In this document: positions 13,586 to 21,057 of the stretch, one piece after another | Position numbering within the stretch: position 1 is the stretch's first letter | Layout of the letters: each line of letters opens with the position of its first letter | The notes under the pieces: generated by a model | Told to the model about the DNA's origin: nothing | Seen by the model: the letters and a program-made list of their open reading frames with translations, nothing else | Database searches by the model: none | Assembly (NCBI GenBank): GCA_035604215.1 | Contig: DATNIW010000006.1 | Coordinates: forward strand, 1-26,609 | Source of the DNA: UBA5070 sp035604215 | GTDB taxonomy: Bacteria > Fibrobacterota > Fibrobacteria > UBA5070 | DNA: 26,609 bases | Direction of reading: 5' to 3' | Program-made: the position numbers and the translations under genes

Positions 13586-15187
13586 TCAAACGGAGTTCCT
13601 CGACCTGGCGCGGTCGGCCAGGCGCAATCCGTCCGCGGCCGAGGTGACGATCCCCCCGGACCACCCCGCCCCCTCTCCCAGGGCGTGGAGTCCCTCGATC
13701 CCCTCGACGGCCAGCGTGCCGGGGTCTCGCGGCACCCGGACCGGACTGCTCGTCCGCGTCTCCGGCGCGATCATCAACCCCTGCCGGACGAATCCGGGGA
13801 TCTTGCGATCGAATTCCGCGAGCGCCGTGCGCAGCTCCTCGACCAGGAAGCCGGGGAGGAGCGCGGAGAGGTCGCAGGGGACCAGTCCGCGGCTGTAGCT
13901 GGAGTCCGGAAGATCCGGGCTTTCCCTTCCCGCGAGGAAGTCCTCGGCCCGCTGGGCGGGCGCCCTGAAGCCTCCTCCTCCCGCACGGAACGCGTTCCGC
14001 TCCATCTCCCGCTGGAAAGCCACCCCCGTCCAGGCGTCCACTCCGAAACCGCGGCCGACGGCCCATTCCGTCAATTTCTGTCCGGAAACGGGCACCACCA
14101 GCCCGGCATTCGCGAAGCGCGAGGCGCGGGCGCGGAAGCTCATGCCGTTGGTGGCCAATTCCGAGGGATCCGTGGTGGTGGGCAGGACCTCCCCCCCGGG
14201 GCACATGCAGAACGAGTGGACTCCCGCCCCCCCCGTCCGGCAGGAGAGGAAGTATTCGGCGGCGCCCACCTCCCGGGCGTCCACATCCGGCCCGTACTGC
14301 CGCCGGTCGATCAGCTCCTGCGGATGCTCGATGCGGACCCCCGCCGCGAAATCCTTGGCCTGGAACGAGACCCCGCGTCCGCACAGCATCCTCCAGGTGT
14401 CGCGGGCGGAATGCCCCACCGCGAGCACCATGGATTCGACGGATTCCGTCACACCGGAGAAGGTCCCGGAGACCAGCCGTCCATCCCTGGTCCCGATGTC
14501 CTCGAGCCGCGAAAGGAACCGGATCTCCCCGCCGGAAGCCAGGAACCGCTTGCGCAGCGCGGCCACCAGCAGCCTCATGCGGTCCGTCCCCAGGTGGGGC
14601 TTGGACTTCCACTGGATGGAGGGATCCTCCCCGCAGTCCACCCACAGCTTGAGCGCCGTCTGCACGAGCCGGTTCCGCGTGCGGGTGGTGAGCTTCCCGT
14701 CCGTGAAGGTGCCCGCGCCGCCTTCCCCGAAGAGGAAGTTGGTCTCGGGATCCAGACCGCCTCCCTTGAGGAACTTCCTGGCCTCCAGGCTTCGGCTCGC
14801 GAGATCGGCCCCCCTCTCGTGGAGCACCACCCGGTAGCCCTTCTCCGAAAGTCCGATCGCGCAACCGATTCCGCAGGGGCCGGAGCCGACCACGTGGACC
14901 ACCTCGGGGAGCCGCAGCGTTCCCTGCAGAAGGTCGTCCTGATCCGGCGCCGGCTCCGGGATGGGCTCCAGCAGGTGTCGGCGGAAGGGCCGCGAGGTGA
15001 CGAGCTCCAGGGTGAGCTTCCGCATGGGATGGTTGGACCGCCTGGCGTCCAGGCTTTCGCGGAGGATCCGGGCGTCCACCAGGGCGTCGGAGGGGATCCT
15101 CCAATCCTGCAAGGCCTTCTCGAGGGGATCGCGGGTATCGGAGGTCTCCATGGCCAGGCCGTGGAGTCGGTACCTGTAGCGCCTCAC
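13586..15187 (-). CDS. FAD-dependent dehydrogenase, COG2509 type
   Basis: 533 residues. It has the N-terminal signature ESLDARR (44-50), a dinucleotide-binding motif (GSGPCGIGCAIGLSEKGYRV, 101-120, with ERG after it), the segment FCMCPGGEV, then NGMSFRARASRFANAGLVVPV, and the C-terminal FAD motif GEGAGWSGGIVTSAADG. These are hallmarks of the uncharacterised FAD-dependent dehydrogenase family COG2509. Reaction and substrate are unknown; the fold resembles HI0933-like and geranylgeranyl-reductase-like flavoproteins. The GTG start at 15187 overlaps the phosphatase stop as GTGA, and a GAGG lies directly upstream. It is the last gene of the quinone/isoprenoid operon, which hints at a reduction or dehydrogenation of an isoprenoid or quinone intermediate; this is inference from context only. 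The frame remains open about 680 bases further upstream, but that part lies inside neighbouring genes and is not protein-like. Confidence 0.85.
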   Translation of the reverse strand: MRRYRYRLHGLAMETSDTRDPLEKALQDWRIPSDALVDARILRESLDARRSNHPMRKLTLELVTSRPFRRHLLEPIPEPAPDQDDLLQGTLRLPEVVHVVGSGPCGIGCAIGLSEKGYRVVLHERGADLASRSLEARKFLKGGGLDPETNFLFGEGGAGTFTDGKLTTRTRNRLVQTALKLWVDCGEDPSIQWKSKPHLGTDRMRLLVAALRKRFLASGGEIRFLSRLEDIGTRDGRLVSGTFSGVTESVESMVLAVGHSARDTWRMLCGRGVSFQAKDFAAGVRIEHPQELIDRRQYGPDVDAREVGAAEYFLSCRTGGAGVHSFCMCPGGEVLPTTTDPSELATNGMSFRARASRFANAGLVVPVSGQKLTEWAVGRGFGVDAWTGVAFQREMERNAFRAGGGGFRAPAQRAEDFLAGRESPDLPDSSYSRGLVPCDLSALLPGFLVEELRTALAEFDRKIPGFVRQGLMIAPETRTSSPVRVPRDPGTLAVEGIEGLHALGEGAGWSGGIVTSAADGLRLADRARSRNSV

Positions 15188-15849
15188 CTCGCGATCCGGT
15201 GGAGGGTCTCCAGCACCGAGTCCGTGTCGGACAGGTCCTGGAACACCGCGTCCGCGTCGGCCAGTTCCCGTTCGGAACCGCCCCCCGTGAGCACGGCAAG
15301 GCATGCGGCACCCGCGCCCCGGGCGCAGCGCAGGTCGGCCACCGTGTCTCCCACGACGACCGCGCGCAGCGATCCTCCGCATCCGGCCCGTTCGCTTTCC
15401 ACCACCAGGCGCGCCTGGCCGTCCTTGTCGTGGACTCCGTCGCCGTAGGCGCCAGGCACGTCGGTGAACCAGTGGTCGAGCCCGCCATGGCGCAGCTTGA
15501 TCCGCGTCCCCTCCTCCAGGTTCCCCGTGACGATCCCGATCTGGAATCGGGGATCCTTGGCGAGGGCCCGGCACAACGATTCCACTCCGGGGAGCGGTTC
15601 GGGGGGGCGATCGGCCAACCGGCGTTCCATGGTCCGCGCGTAGAGATCCTTGAACGATTCCCATTCCTCGCCCTCGACGAGTCCGGTCAGTTCGCACCAG
15701 ATGCCGAAGTCCGTCCGCCCCGCCATTTCCAGCAACGGCCATTCGCGCCCGGGAAACAGCGAGGACAGGGCTTCGTAGTAGGCCGATCGTCCTTCTCCGA
15801 ACGCGCTGAGGAGGGTCCCGTCGATGTCCAGGAGGACCAGGACCGTCAC
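15184..15849 (-). CDS. HAD-superfamily phosphatase
   Basis: 221 residues with all four HAD motifs: I, DIDGTLL (nucleophile D8, acid D10); II, VTGN; III, a lysine in the middle region; IV, VVGDTVADL. The cap inserted after motif I is alpha-helical (C1 type), as in phosphoglycolate- or beta-phosphoglucomutase-like enzymes. The substrate cannot be read from sequence. The start is the GTG at 15849, which overlaps the IspG stop as GTGA; no strong ribosome site is seen, so translation probably depends on ribosomes finishing IspG. Its own stop overlaps the FAD-dehydrogenase start in the same way. Placement directly after IspG could mean dephosphorylation of an isoprenoid or sugar phosphate, or general metabolite repair. 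Confidence 0.85.
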   Translation of the reverse strand: MTVLVLLDIDGTLLSAFGEGRSAYYEALSSLFPGREWPLLEMAGRTDFGIWCELTGLVEGEEWESFKDLYARTMERRLADRPPEPLPGVESLCRALAKDPRFQIGIVTGNLEEGTRIKLRHGGLDHWFTDVPGAYGDGVHDKDGQARLVVESERAGCGGSLRAVVVGDTVADLRCARGAGAACLAVLTGGGSERELADADAVFQDLSDTDSVLETLHRIAR

Positions 15850-17657
15850 GGTTCGGTCCAGCGTCCATGCTCGCGGATCAGCGCCACCAGGGCGTCGGGG
15901 GCCTCCGCCTCGGGGACGGAGCGGCGCACGCAATCGCGTCCCACGTAGAGGTTGACCGCGCCGGGCGTTCCGCCCACGTAGCCGAAGTCGGCGTCCGCCA
16001 TCTCGCCGGGACCGTTGACGATGCACCCCATGATGGCGATGGCGACGTCCTTGAGGTGGCCGGTCTTCTCGCGGATGCGCGCGGAGGTGGAAACCAGGTC
16101 GAACAGGGTCCGCCCGCAACTGGGACAGGAGACGAATTCCGCCTTGGAACGCCTCGCTCCGGCGCTCTGGAGCAGGTCGTAGGCGAGATCGACGGGATTC
16201 TCCGCAAAGGATTCCAGGCACAGGAGATCGCCGTAGCCGTCGCAGAGGAGTCCACCCAGGGTGGCCGCCATCCGGAGCTGGTCGGCGCCGGTGCCGTCGA
16301 GCTTCCAGCGCAGCACCAGCGGCGGCCGCAGGCCCGCCTGCTCGAACGCGGCCACGGCCCGGCGCACGCCCCAGGGGCCCATGCCCTGGTCGACGGAGAA
16401 CAGGTACAGATTGGAGGGAGGAAGGGTGGGGATCGCCTCTAGACCGGCGAGGTCGGTCAGGCGCAGTTCGCACATCCTCCCCGCGCGGATGGCCGCGTCC
16501 AGACCGGAAGGCGACGCGGACCCGGAAAGCGCGAAGCGAACCAGATCCGAGCCTTCGCCGTCCGTCCATTCCACGGGTCGATCCTTGGACGGCGGGGAGA
16601 CCGATCCGTCCGCGCCCACCCGGATGGCCTGGGAAAGTCCCGCGTCGGCGTCGCCCAACCGCACCGGCAGCGAGGCCCGGCGATGGAAGGAGACCGGGTC
16701 CAGGGATTCGGCGGGTCCCTCCGCTGACAGATCCCGTCCACGAAAGTCCACGGGCGATCCGGGGCCGAACGGTCTCTGGCAGGCGGCCACCAGCTCGCGG
16801 GCGACGGGGATCTCCTCCACGGGATCCTCGGTCAGGCTCACGCGCACGGTGTCCCCGATCCCGTCCAGGAGCAACGCGCCGATCCCCACCGCCGACTTGA
16901 TCCGTCCGTCGCGGCCTTCCCCGGCTTCGGTGACGCCCAGGTGGATGGGGTACGGCTTGTGCCCGCCCGCTTCCAGCCGATCCACCAGGAGGCGGTAGCA
17001 CTGGATCACCACCTTGGGGTTGGAGGCCTTCATGGAGAAGACCACCTGGTCGAAGTCCTCGCTCTCGCAGACCGACAGGTACTCCAGCGCCGACACCACC
17101 ATGCCCTCCGGAGTGTCGCCCCAGCGCGCCAGGATCCGGTCCGAGAGGCTCCCGTGGTTGGTCCCGATCCGCAGCGCCGCCCCGCGCTCCCGGGCCATGC
17201 GGACCAGTGGACGGAATTTGTCGTCTATCTTCTGCAGGCCCCGGTCGTAGGTCGCGTCGTCGAATTCCTTCTGGAACCCGTAGGCGGTCTTGGCGTCCAC
17301 GAAGTTGCCCGGATTCACGCGCACCTTCTCCACCCACTTGACCGCCTCGAAGGCGGCGGCGGGCTGGAAATGGATGTCGGCGCACAAGGGCACGTCCACT
17401 CCCTGCGAGCGCACCTTGCGCACGATCTCCTCCAGGCACGCGGCGTCGGCCTGGGTGGGCGTGGTGATCCGCACCAGCTCGCAGCCCGCCCGCGCCAACC
17501 GCACGGTCTGGGCCACGGTCGCTTCCACGTCCTTGGTCAGGGTGGTGGTCATGGACTGGACCAGGATGGGGTTGGTCCCCCCGATGCGCGCGCCCGCGAC
17601 GCGGACCTCCAGGGTGGAGCGTCGAAGGGAGCCGTAGCGGCCGTCTCGGATGGTCAT
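15846..17657 (-). CDS. ispG: 4-hydroxy-3-methylbut-2-enyl diphosphate synthase, long form
   Basis: 603 residues. IspG (GcpE) converts 2-C-methylerythritol 2,4-cyclodiphosphate to HMBPP in the MEP isoprenoid pathway, using a [4Fe-4S] cluster. The N-terminal TIM barrel is clear (NPILVQSMTTTLTKDVEATVAQ, ELVRITTPTQADA, LCADIHF, KVRVNPGNF, RIGTNHGSLSDR). The C-terminal domain carries Cys511 and Cys514 (CPSCGR) and Cys545 (GCIVNGPGE), the cluster ligands. Between them lies an insert of roughly 200 residues, so this is the large type known from plants, Chlamydiae and Bacteroidetes rather than the roughly 370-residue E. coli type. ATG at 17657 matches the family start. A 31-base gap separates it from the upstream MtfA-like gene, the only junction in the operon without overlap. 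Its stop overlaps the HAD gene as GTGA. Confidence 0.95.
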   Translation of the reverse strand: MTIRDGRYGSLRRSTLEVRVAGARIGGTNPILVQSMTTTLTKDVEATVAQTVRLARAGCELVRITTPTQADAACLEEIVRKVRSQGVDVPLCADIHFQPAAAFEAVKWVEKVRVNPGNFVDAKTAYGFQKEFDDATYDRGLQKIDDKFRPLVRMARERGAALRIGTNHGSLSDRILARWGDTPEGMVVSALEYLSVCESEDFDQVVFSMKASNPKVVIQCYRLLVDRLEAGGHKPYPIHLGVTEAGEGRDGRIKSAVGIGALLLDGIGDTVRVSLTEDPVEEIPVARELVAACQRPFGPGSPVDFRGRDLSAEGPAESLDPVSFHRRASLPVRLGDADAGLSQAIRVGADGSVSPPSKDRPVEWTDGEGSDLVRFALSGSASPSGLDAAIRAGRMCELRLTDLAGLEAIPTLPPSNLYLFSVDQGMGPWGVRRAVAAFEQAGLRPPLVLRWKLDGTGADQLRMAATLGGLLCDGYGDLLCLESFAENPVDLAYDLLQSAGARRSKAEFVSCPSCGRTLFDLVSTSARIREKTGHLKDVAIAIMGCIVNGPGEMADADFGYVGGTPGAVNLYVGRDCVRRSVPEAEAPDALVALIREHGRWTEP

Positions 17658-17688
17658 GGCCGTCAAAGATCGAAAACCGCGGGCCGCA

Positions 17689-18531
17689 TCACCACTTCTC
17701 CGGATCGGTGCCGAAGACGGCGGCGAAGAGCCGGTGGATGTCCGGATGCGTTTCTCGCAAGGCGCCGGGGAGTTCGAAGAAGGTTTCCACGCAAACGGCG
17801 AAGAATTCGGCGGGATTTTCCGCCGCGTACGGGTCCAGGAAGGTGTGGTGGCCCAGGGAGGTGGCGCGCCGATGCGCCTCGAATTCGGAAAGCATGCTCC
17901 TGGCCCATTCCAGCCGCGCTTGGGACGGCATCGGCGGGCAACCGTCGGTGACACCGTCCATGGCGTCGAACTGGTGGGCGAATTCGTGCAACACCACGTT
18001 GAACCCGTCCATTTCCATGGACCCGTGGCGCACGGCGGCGGCGGAAAGGACCACCGCCCCCCGGGTCCAGGACTCGCCGTCGTAGGCGATGCCTTCCTGG
18101 CGGATGGACGCGCCCCCTCCCAGCGATCGTTCGTCGCGGCGCACGTAGGAGGTGGGGTGCAGGTAGATGGTCGTGAGGTCGGGGTAGACGTCCAGGTCGT
18201 CATTGCCCAGGAGCAGCAGGCAGGCCTGCCCGGCCACCGCCAGCCGAAGGTCGTCGTCCACCTCGAGGTCCTGGCATTCCACGAAGGTCTTTTCCGCCAA
18301 GAAGAGTCGCACGGCGCCCTCCCAGCGCTCGCGCAAGGGCGCGGGCAGCCGCTTGCACAGAGGCGCCAACCGGAACATCCGCGACGACTCGTCGGGGGTC
18401 AATTTCCGATTCCGGATCCGCTCCCGGTCCCGCCGATGGCGTCTCGCGCGCAAAAGGGCGAGTCCCGCCATGGCCAGGACCAGCACCGGGAAGAGGACCA
18501 CCACGTCGAGATCGGCGGAAGGGACGCTCAA
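17689..18531 (-). CDS. mtfA: MtfA-like zinc metallopeptidase with N-terminal membrane helix
   Basis: 280 residues. One membrane helix (DVVVLFPVLVLAMAGLALL, about 8-26) is followed by basic residues, then an MtfA domain (formerly DUF980). The zinc motif HEFAHQFD is at 182-189, in the family context FNVVLHEFAHQFDAMDG, with a later AENPAEFFAVCVETFFE segment supplying the third ligand. E. coli MtfA is a cytosolic aminopeptidase-like protein that binds the repressor Mlc; membrane-anchored versions are common in other phyla and their targets are unknown. The start is taken as TTG at 18531 because it overlaps the UbiE stop as TTGA, matching the other junctions of this operon. No internal ATG preserves the helix. 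The membrane anchor suggests proteolysis at the inner face of the membrane. Confidence 0.85.
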   Translation of the reverse strand: MSVPSADLDVVVLFPVLVLAMAGLALLRARRHRRDRERIRNRKLTPDESSRMFRLAPLCKRLPAPLRERWEGAVRLFLAEKTFVECQDLEVDDDLRLAVAGQACLLLLGNDDLDVYPDLTTIYLHPTSYVRRDERSLGGGASIRQEGIAYDGESWTRGAVVLSAAAVRHGSMEMDGFNVVLHEFAHQFDAMDGVTDGCPPMPSQARLEWARSMLSEFEAHRRATSLGHHTFLDPYAAENPAEFFAVCVETFFELPGALRETHPDIHRLFAAVFGTDPEKW

Positions 18532-19199
18532 GGCTTTCGCGCCGCCACGGCGTGGCAGAGCCCGAAGTCCAACGCGACGATCCGCGGGGTCTCGAAACCC
18601 GCATCGACCAGCAGGGAAGCGTAGCCCTCCACCGGCGTGAAACGCCGGATGGAGCGGACCAGGTACTCGTAGGCCTCGCGGTTGGACCCGAAGATCCGGC
18701 CCGCGGCGGGGATCAGAAGGGGGGCGACGGCACCGTAGAATGCCCGGGAAACGACGGACCCGGGCCGGAAGAATTCCAGCGTCAGGAAGGTTCCGCCGGG
18801 CCGCAGGGAGCGATGGACTTCGCGGACTCCGCTTCCCAGGTCGTCCAGGTTCCGCATCCCGAATCCGCACAACGCCGTCTCGAACGAACCGTCCCGGAAG
18901 GGCAGGTGCAGGGCGTCCGCCTGGATTCCCGGAGGCAAGCCCTTGGATGGCAGGGAAAGCATCATGCCGCGGGCGAAGTCGGCCACCACCGAGGTCGGCG
19001 CGGCGCGGCCCCCGGATCGGGCCGCCAGCAGGAAGTCGCCGGTCCCTCCGCACAGGTCCAGGATCCGCCCGGGTCCGGGCGGGAGCATTCCCACCGCGGT
19101 TCGGCGCCAGGACAGGTCGCGACGGGCCGAGAGGACGTGGTTGAGGACGTCGTAGCGGCCGGAGATCCGGTCGAACATCTCGCGCACCGCGACGCTCAC
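18528..19199 (-). CDS. ubiE: Demethylmenaquinone/ubiquinone C-methyltransferase (UbiE/MenG)
   Basis: 223 residues. The N-terminus VREMFDRISGRYDVLNHVLSARRDLSWRR is the family signature. SAM-binding motif I is ILDLCGGTGDF (46-56). It is followed by ALHLPFRDGSFETALCGFGMRNL, the conserved post-motif region of UbiE/MenG, and a C-terminal half with FTPVEGYASLLVDAGF. It transfers a methyl group from S-adenosylmethionine to the quinone ring, the last step of menaquinone synthesis. The start is GTG at 19199, overlapping the UbiD stop as GTGA, with GGGGAG 8 bases upstream. An open frame extends far upstream but is unrelated. The adjacent UbiD-type decarboxylase provides the expected preceding step. In an anaerobe-like phylum menaquinone is more likely than ubiquinone, but the sequence alone does not decide this. 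Confidence 0.92.
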   Translation of the reverse strand: MSVAVREMFDRISGRYDVLNHVLSARRDLSWRRTAVGMLPPGPGRILDLCGGTGDFLLAARSGGRAAPTSVVADFARGMMLSLPSKGLPPGIQADALHLPFRDGSFETALCGFGMRNLDDLGSGVREVHRSLRPGGTFLTLEFFRPGSVVSRAFYGAVAPLLIPAAGRIFGSNREAYEYLVRSIRRFTPVEGYASLLVDAGFETPRIVALDFGLCHAVAARKP

Positions 19200-20998
19200 A
19201 GCGGAATCTCCCCGATGTACCCGTCCACCTTCGCCACGATGGACGGATCCTGCCGGATCAGGCCGGGCCATTCGCCGCGTCCGTAGCCTTCGTCCGCCCT
19301 CTTCTTCGTGCAGTCCAATCCGAGCGCCAGACCGGGCCGGGGCGAGTCGAGGACCACGAGGTCCCGGGCCGGATCGCAGTTGGCGCCGCCCACCACCAAG
19401 GCCATGGCTCCGCCGTCCAGCGCTTCCGGATCGTCGAAGACGGCCACCAGGAGGACGCGCTCCGCGAGATCCGCGGGTCGCAGGCCGCGAAGGAATTCCG
19501 TTCCCCGACCTGGACGGTCCTTGTCCAAGAGGACCAGGAGCACCCGACCGTCGGCGCCTTCCGGAAGGCTCCATCGGAGCACGTCGCCGGGAACGCCCCC
19601 CGCGAAGGGTTCGCGAGCTCCGTCTTCCGCGCCCGAGCGCGGCGAAAGGTCCTCGCCGGGAATCCGGGTGGTGGCGTCCAGGCCGATCTTGCCGCCCTGG
19701 TCCTGGCTCCCGGCGTGGTCCAGGGTGTCCGCGGGACCGGTGGAGAGGACGGTGTCCCTCACGGCATGCCAATTCCTGTCCAGAGCGGAAAGGACGGCCC
19801 CGGGATCGCGGAGATCCACGCCCTCGTCCACGGCGACGATCGACTTGGTGAACATCATCTGGCCCGTCCCCCACACGGCGTGGAAGGACTTGTGCGCGTG
19901 GGCGGGAAACCTCTTGCGCACGGCCACCAGCGCCAGGTTGTGGAACACCCCCTCGGGTGGCAGGCGCAGGTCGCGGATCTCCCCGTGGATGCGGTGGATC
20001 ACCGGAAGGAACAGCCTCTCCGTGGCCAGGCCCATGAATCCATCCTCCTTGGGAGGCAAGCCCACCAGCGTCGCCGGATAGATCGCGTCGCGGCGGCGGG
20101 TGATGCGCTCCACGCGGAACACGGGATAGTCGCCCGCCTGGGAGTAGTAGCCCGTGTGGTCGCCGAAGGGTCCTTCCCTGCGCGTTTCGGCGGGATCCAC
20201 CCAGCCTTCCAGCACGAAATCCGCCTCGGCGGGCACCAGGAGGTCGTGGATGCCGCACCGCACCATGGGCACCCGGCGCCGTTGGAGGAATCCCGCCAGG
20301 AGCATTTCGAAGATGTCCGGCGGCAGGGGCGCGGAGGCCGCCCATGCCAGGACCGGGGGACCGCCCAGGGCGACCGCGACGGGGATGCGCCCGGCCGCCT
20401 CGTCCACATGCCGACGACCGTCCTTCTGGCGCTGCCAGTGCATGCCCGTGGAGGTCGCGTCGAAGACCTGCATGCGGTACATGCCGCAGTTGGGCTTCCC
20501 CGAGGGCGAGCGCGAAAAGACCATGGGGAGAGTGACGAAGGGACCCGCATCTTCGGGCCAGGTGGTGAGCACCGGAATGCGGCCCAAGTCCACCAGGGGC
20601 TCGACCACCTCCTGGCAATGGCCTTTGCGAACCGTGCGGGGTGGAGCATGTCGCAGTCCCGCCAAGGTTCCGAGCGCGCGCCATGCCTCCCTGGGGGATC
20701 GCGGAGGCTCCAGTTCGGCGAGGGCCGCCATCCGGGCCTGCGCCGCCGCCAAGGATTCCTCGCCCAAAGCCCACGCCATGCGATTCTCGGACCCCAGGAT
20801 GTTCGCGGCCACGGGAAAGTCGGACCCCCGCACCCGCGTGAACAGGAGCGCCTTGCCCCCGCCCGGGCTCCGCATCGCGCGGTCCGCGATCTCGGCGATT
20901 TCCAGATGGGGATCCACTTCCCGATCCACCACGACCAGCTCTCCCCTGGTCCGGCAGAATTCCAGGAAGGACCTCGTGGATCGGAATGTCGGCGGCAC
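19196..20998 (-). CDS. ubiD: UbiD-family prenylated-FMN decarboxylase, probably for menaquinone
   Basis: 600 residues from the GTG at 20998. The N-terminus FRSTRSFLEFCRTRGELVVVDREVDPHLEIAEIADR is the standard UbiD opening. The catalytic region includes PNCGMYRMQ (N170, R175), MHWQRQKDG (H187) and EGPFGDHTGYY (E275 onward), which bind prenylated FMN/metal and catalyse decarboxylation. It is longer than E. coli UbiD (about 500), like the menaquinone-type group. Next to UbiE, it likely decarboxylates a prenylated 1,4-dihydroxy-6-naphthoate in the futalosine pathway (MqnL-type); this is inference. It is the first gene of the operon. An in-frame ATG at 21067 would overlap the divergent transporter start and add a non-conserved extension, so I prefer 20998. 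No UbiX-type prenyltransferase, needed to make its cofactor, is in the window. Confidence 0.9.
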   Translation of the reverse strand: MPPTFRSTRSFLEFCRTRGELVVVDREVDPHLEIAEIADRAMRSPGGGKALLFTRVRGSDFPVAANILGSENRMAWALGEESLAAAQARMAALAELEPPRSPREAWRALGTLAGLRHAPPRTVRKGHCQEVVEPLVDLGRIPVLTTWPEDAGPFVTLPMVFSRSPSGKPNCGMYRMQVFDATSTGMHWQRQKDGRRHVDEAAGRIPVAVALGGPPVLAWAASAPLPPDIFEMLLAGFLQRRRVPMVRCGIHDLLVPAEADFVLEGWVDPAETRREGPFGDHTGYYSQAGDYPVFRVERITRRRDAIYPATLVGLPPKEDGFMGLATERLFLPVIHRIHGEIRDLRLPPEGVFHNLALVAVRKRFPAHAHKSFHAVWGTGQMMFTKSIVAVDEGVDLRDPGAVLSALDRNWHAVRDTVLSTGPADTLDHAGSQDQGGKIGLDATTRIPGEDLSPRSGAEDGAREPFAGGVPGDVLRWSLPEGADGRVLLVLLDKDRPGRGTEFLRGLRPADLAERVLLVAVFDDPEALDGGAMALVVGGANCDPARDLVVLDSPRPGLALGLDCTKKRADEGYGRGEWPGLIRQDPSIVAKVDGYIGEIPL

Positions 20999-21017
20999 GG
21001 GCGACAAGATACCTTGT

Positions 21018-21032
21018 GGGTGAACCTCACCC
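21018..21032. promoter_or_regulatory. Dyad in the divergent UbiD/MFS promoter gap
   Basis: A perfect inverted repeat (GGGTGA-ACC-TCACCC) lies in the 59-base gap between the divergent starts at 20998 and 21058. It could be an operator controlling both genes or an RNA hairpin. A short second dyad (CAAG...CTTG, 21005-21016) is adjacent. No clear -35/-10 pair is seen. Confidence 0.3.
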
Positions 21033-21057
21033 CTGTCCGGACGCGACCAAGCGAGCC

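Noticed and set aside
13586..15868. Possible fusion of the FAD dehydrogenase with an N-terminal extension of about 225 residues
   Set aside because: The extension overlaps the HAD and IspG genes and is Arg/Gly/Pro-rich noise. The GTGA overlap at 15187 and the family's normal N-terminus place the start there.
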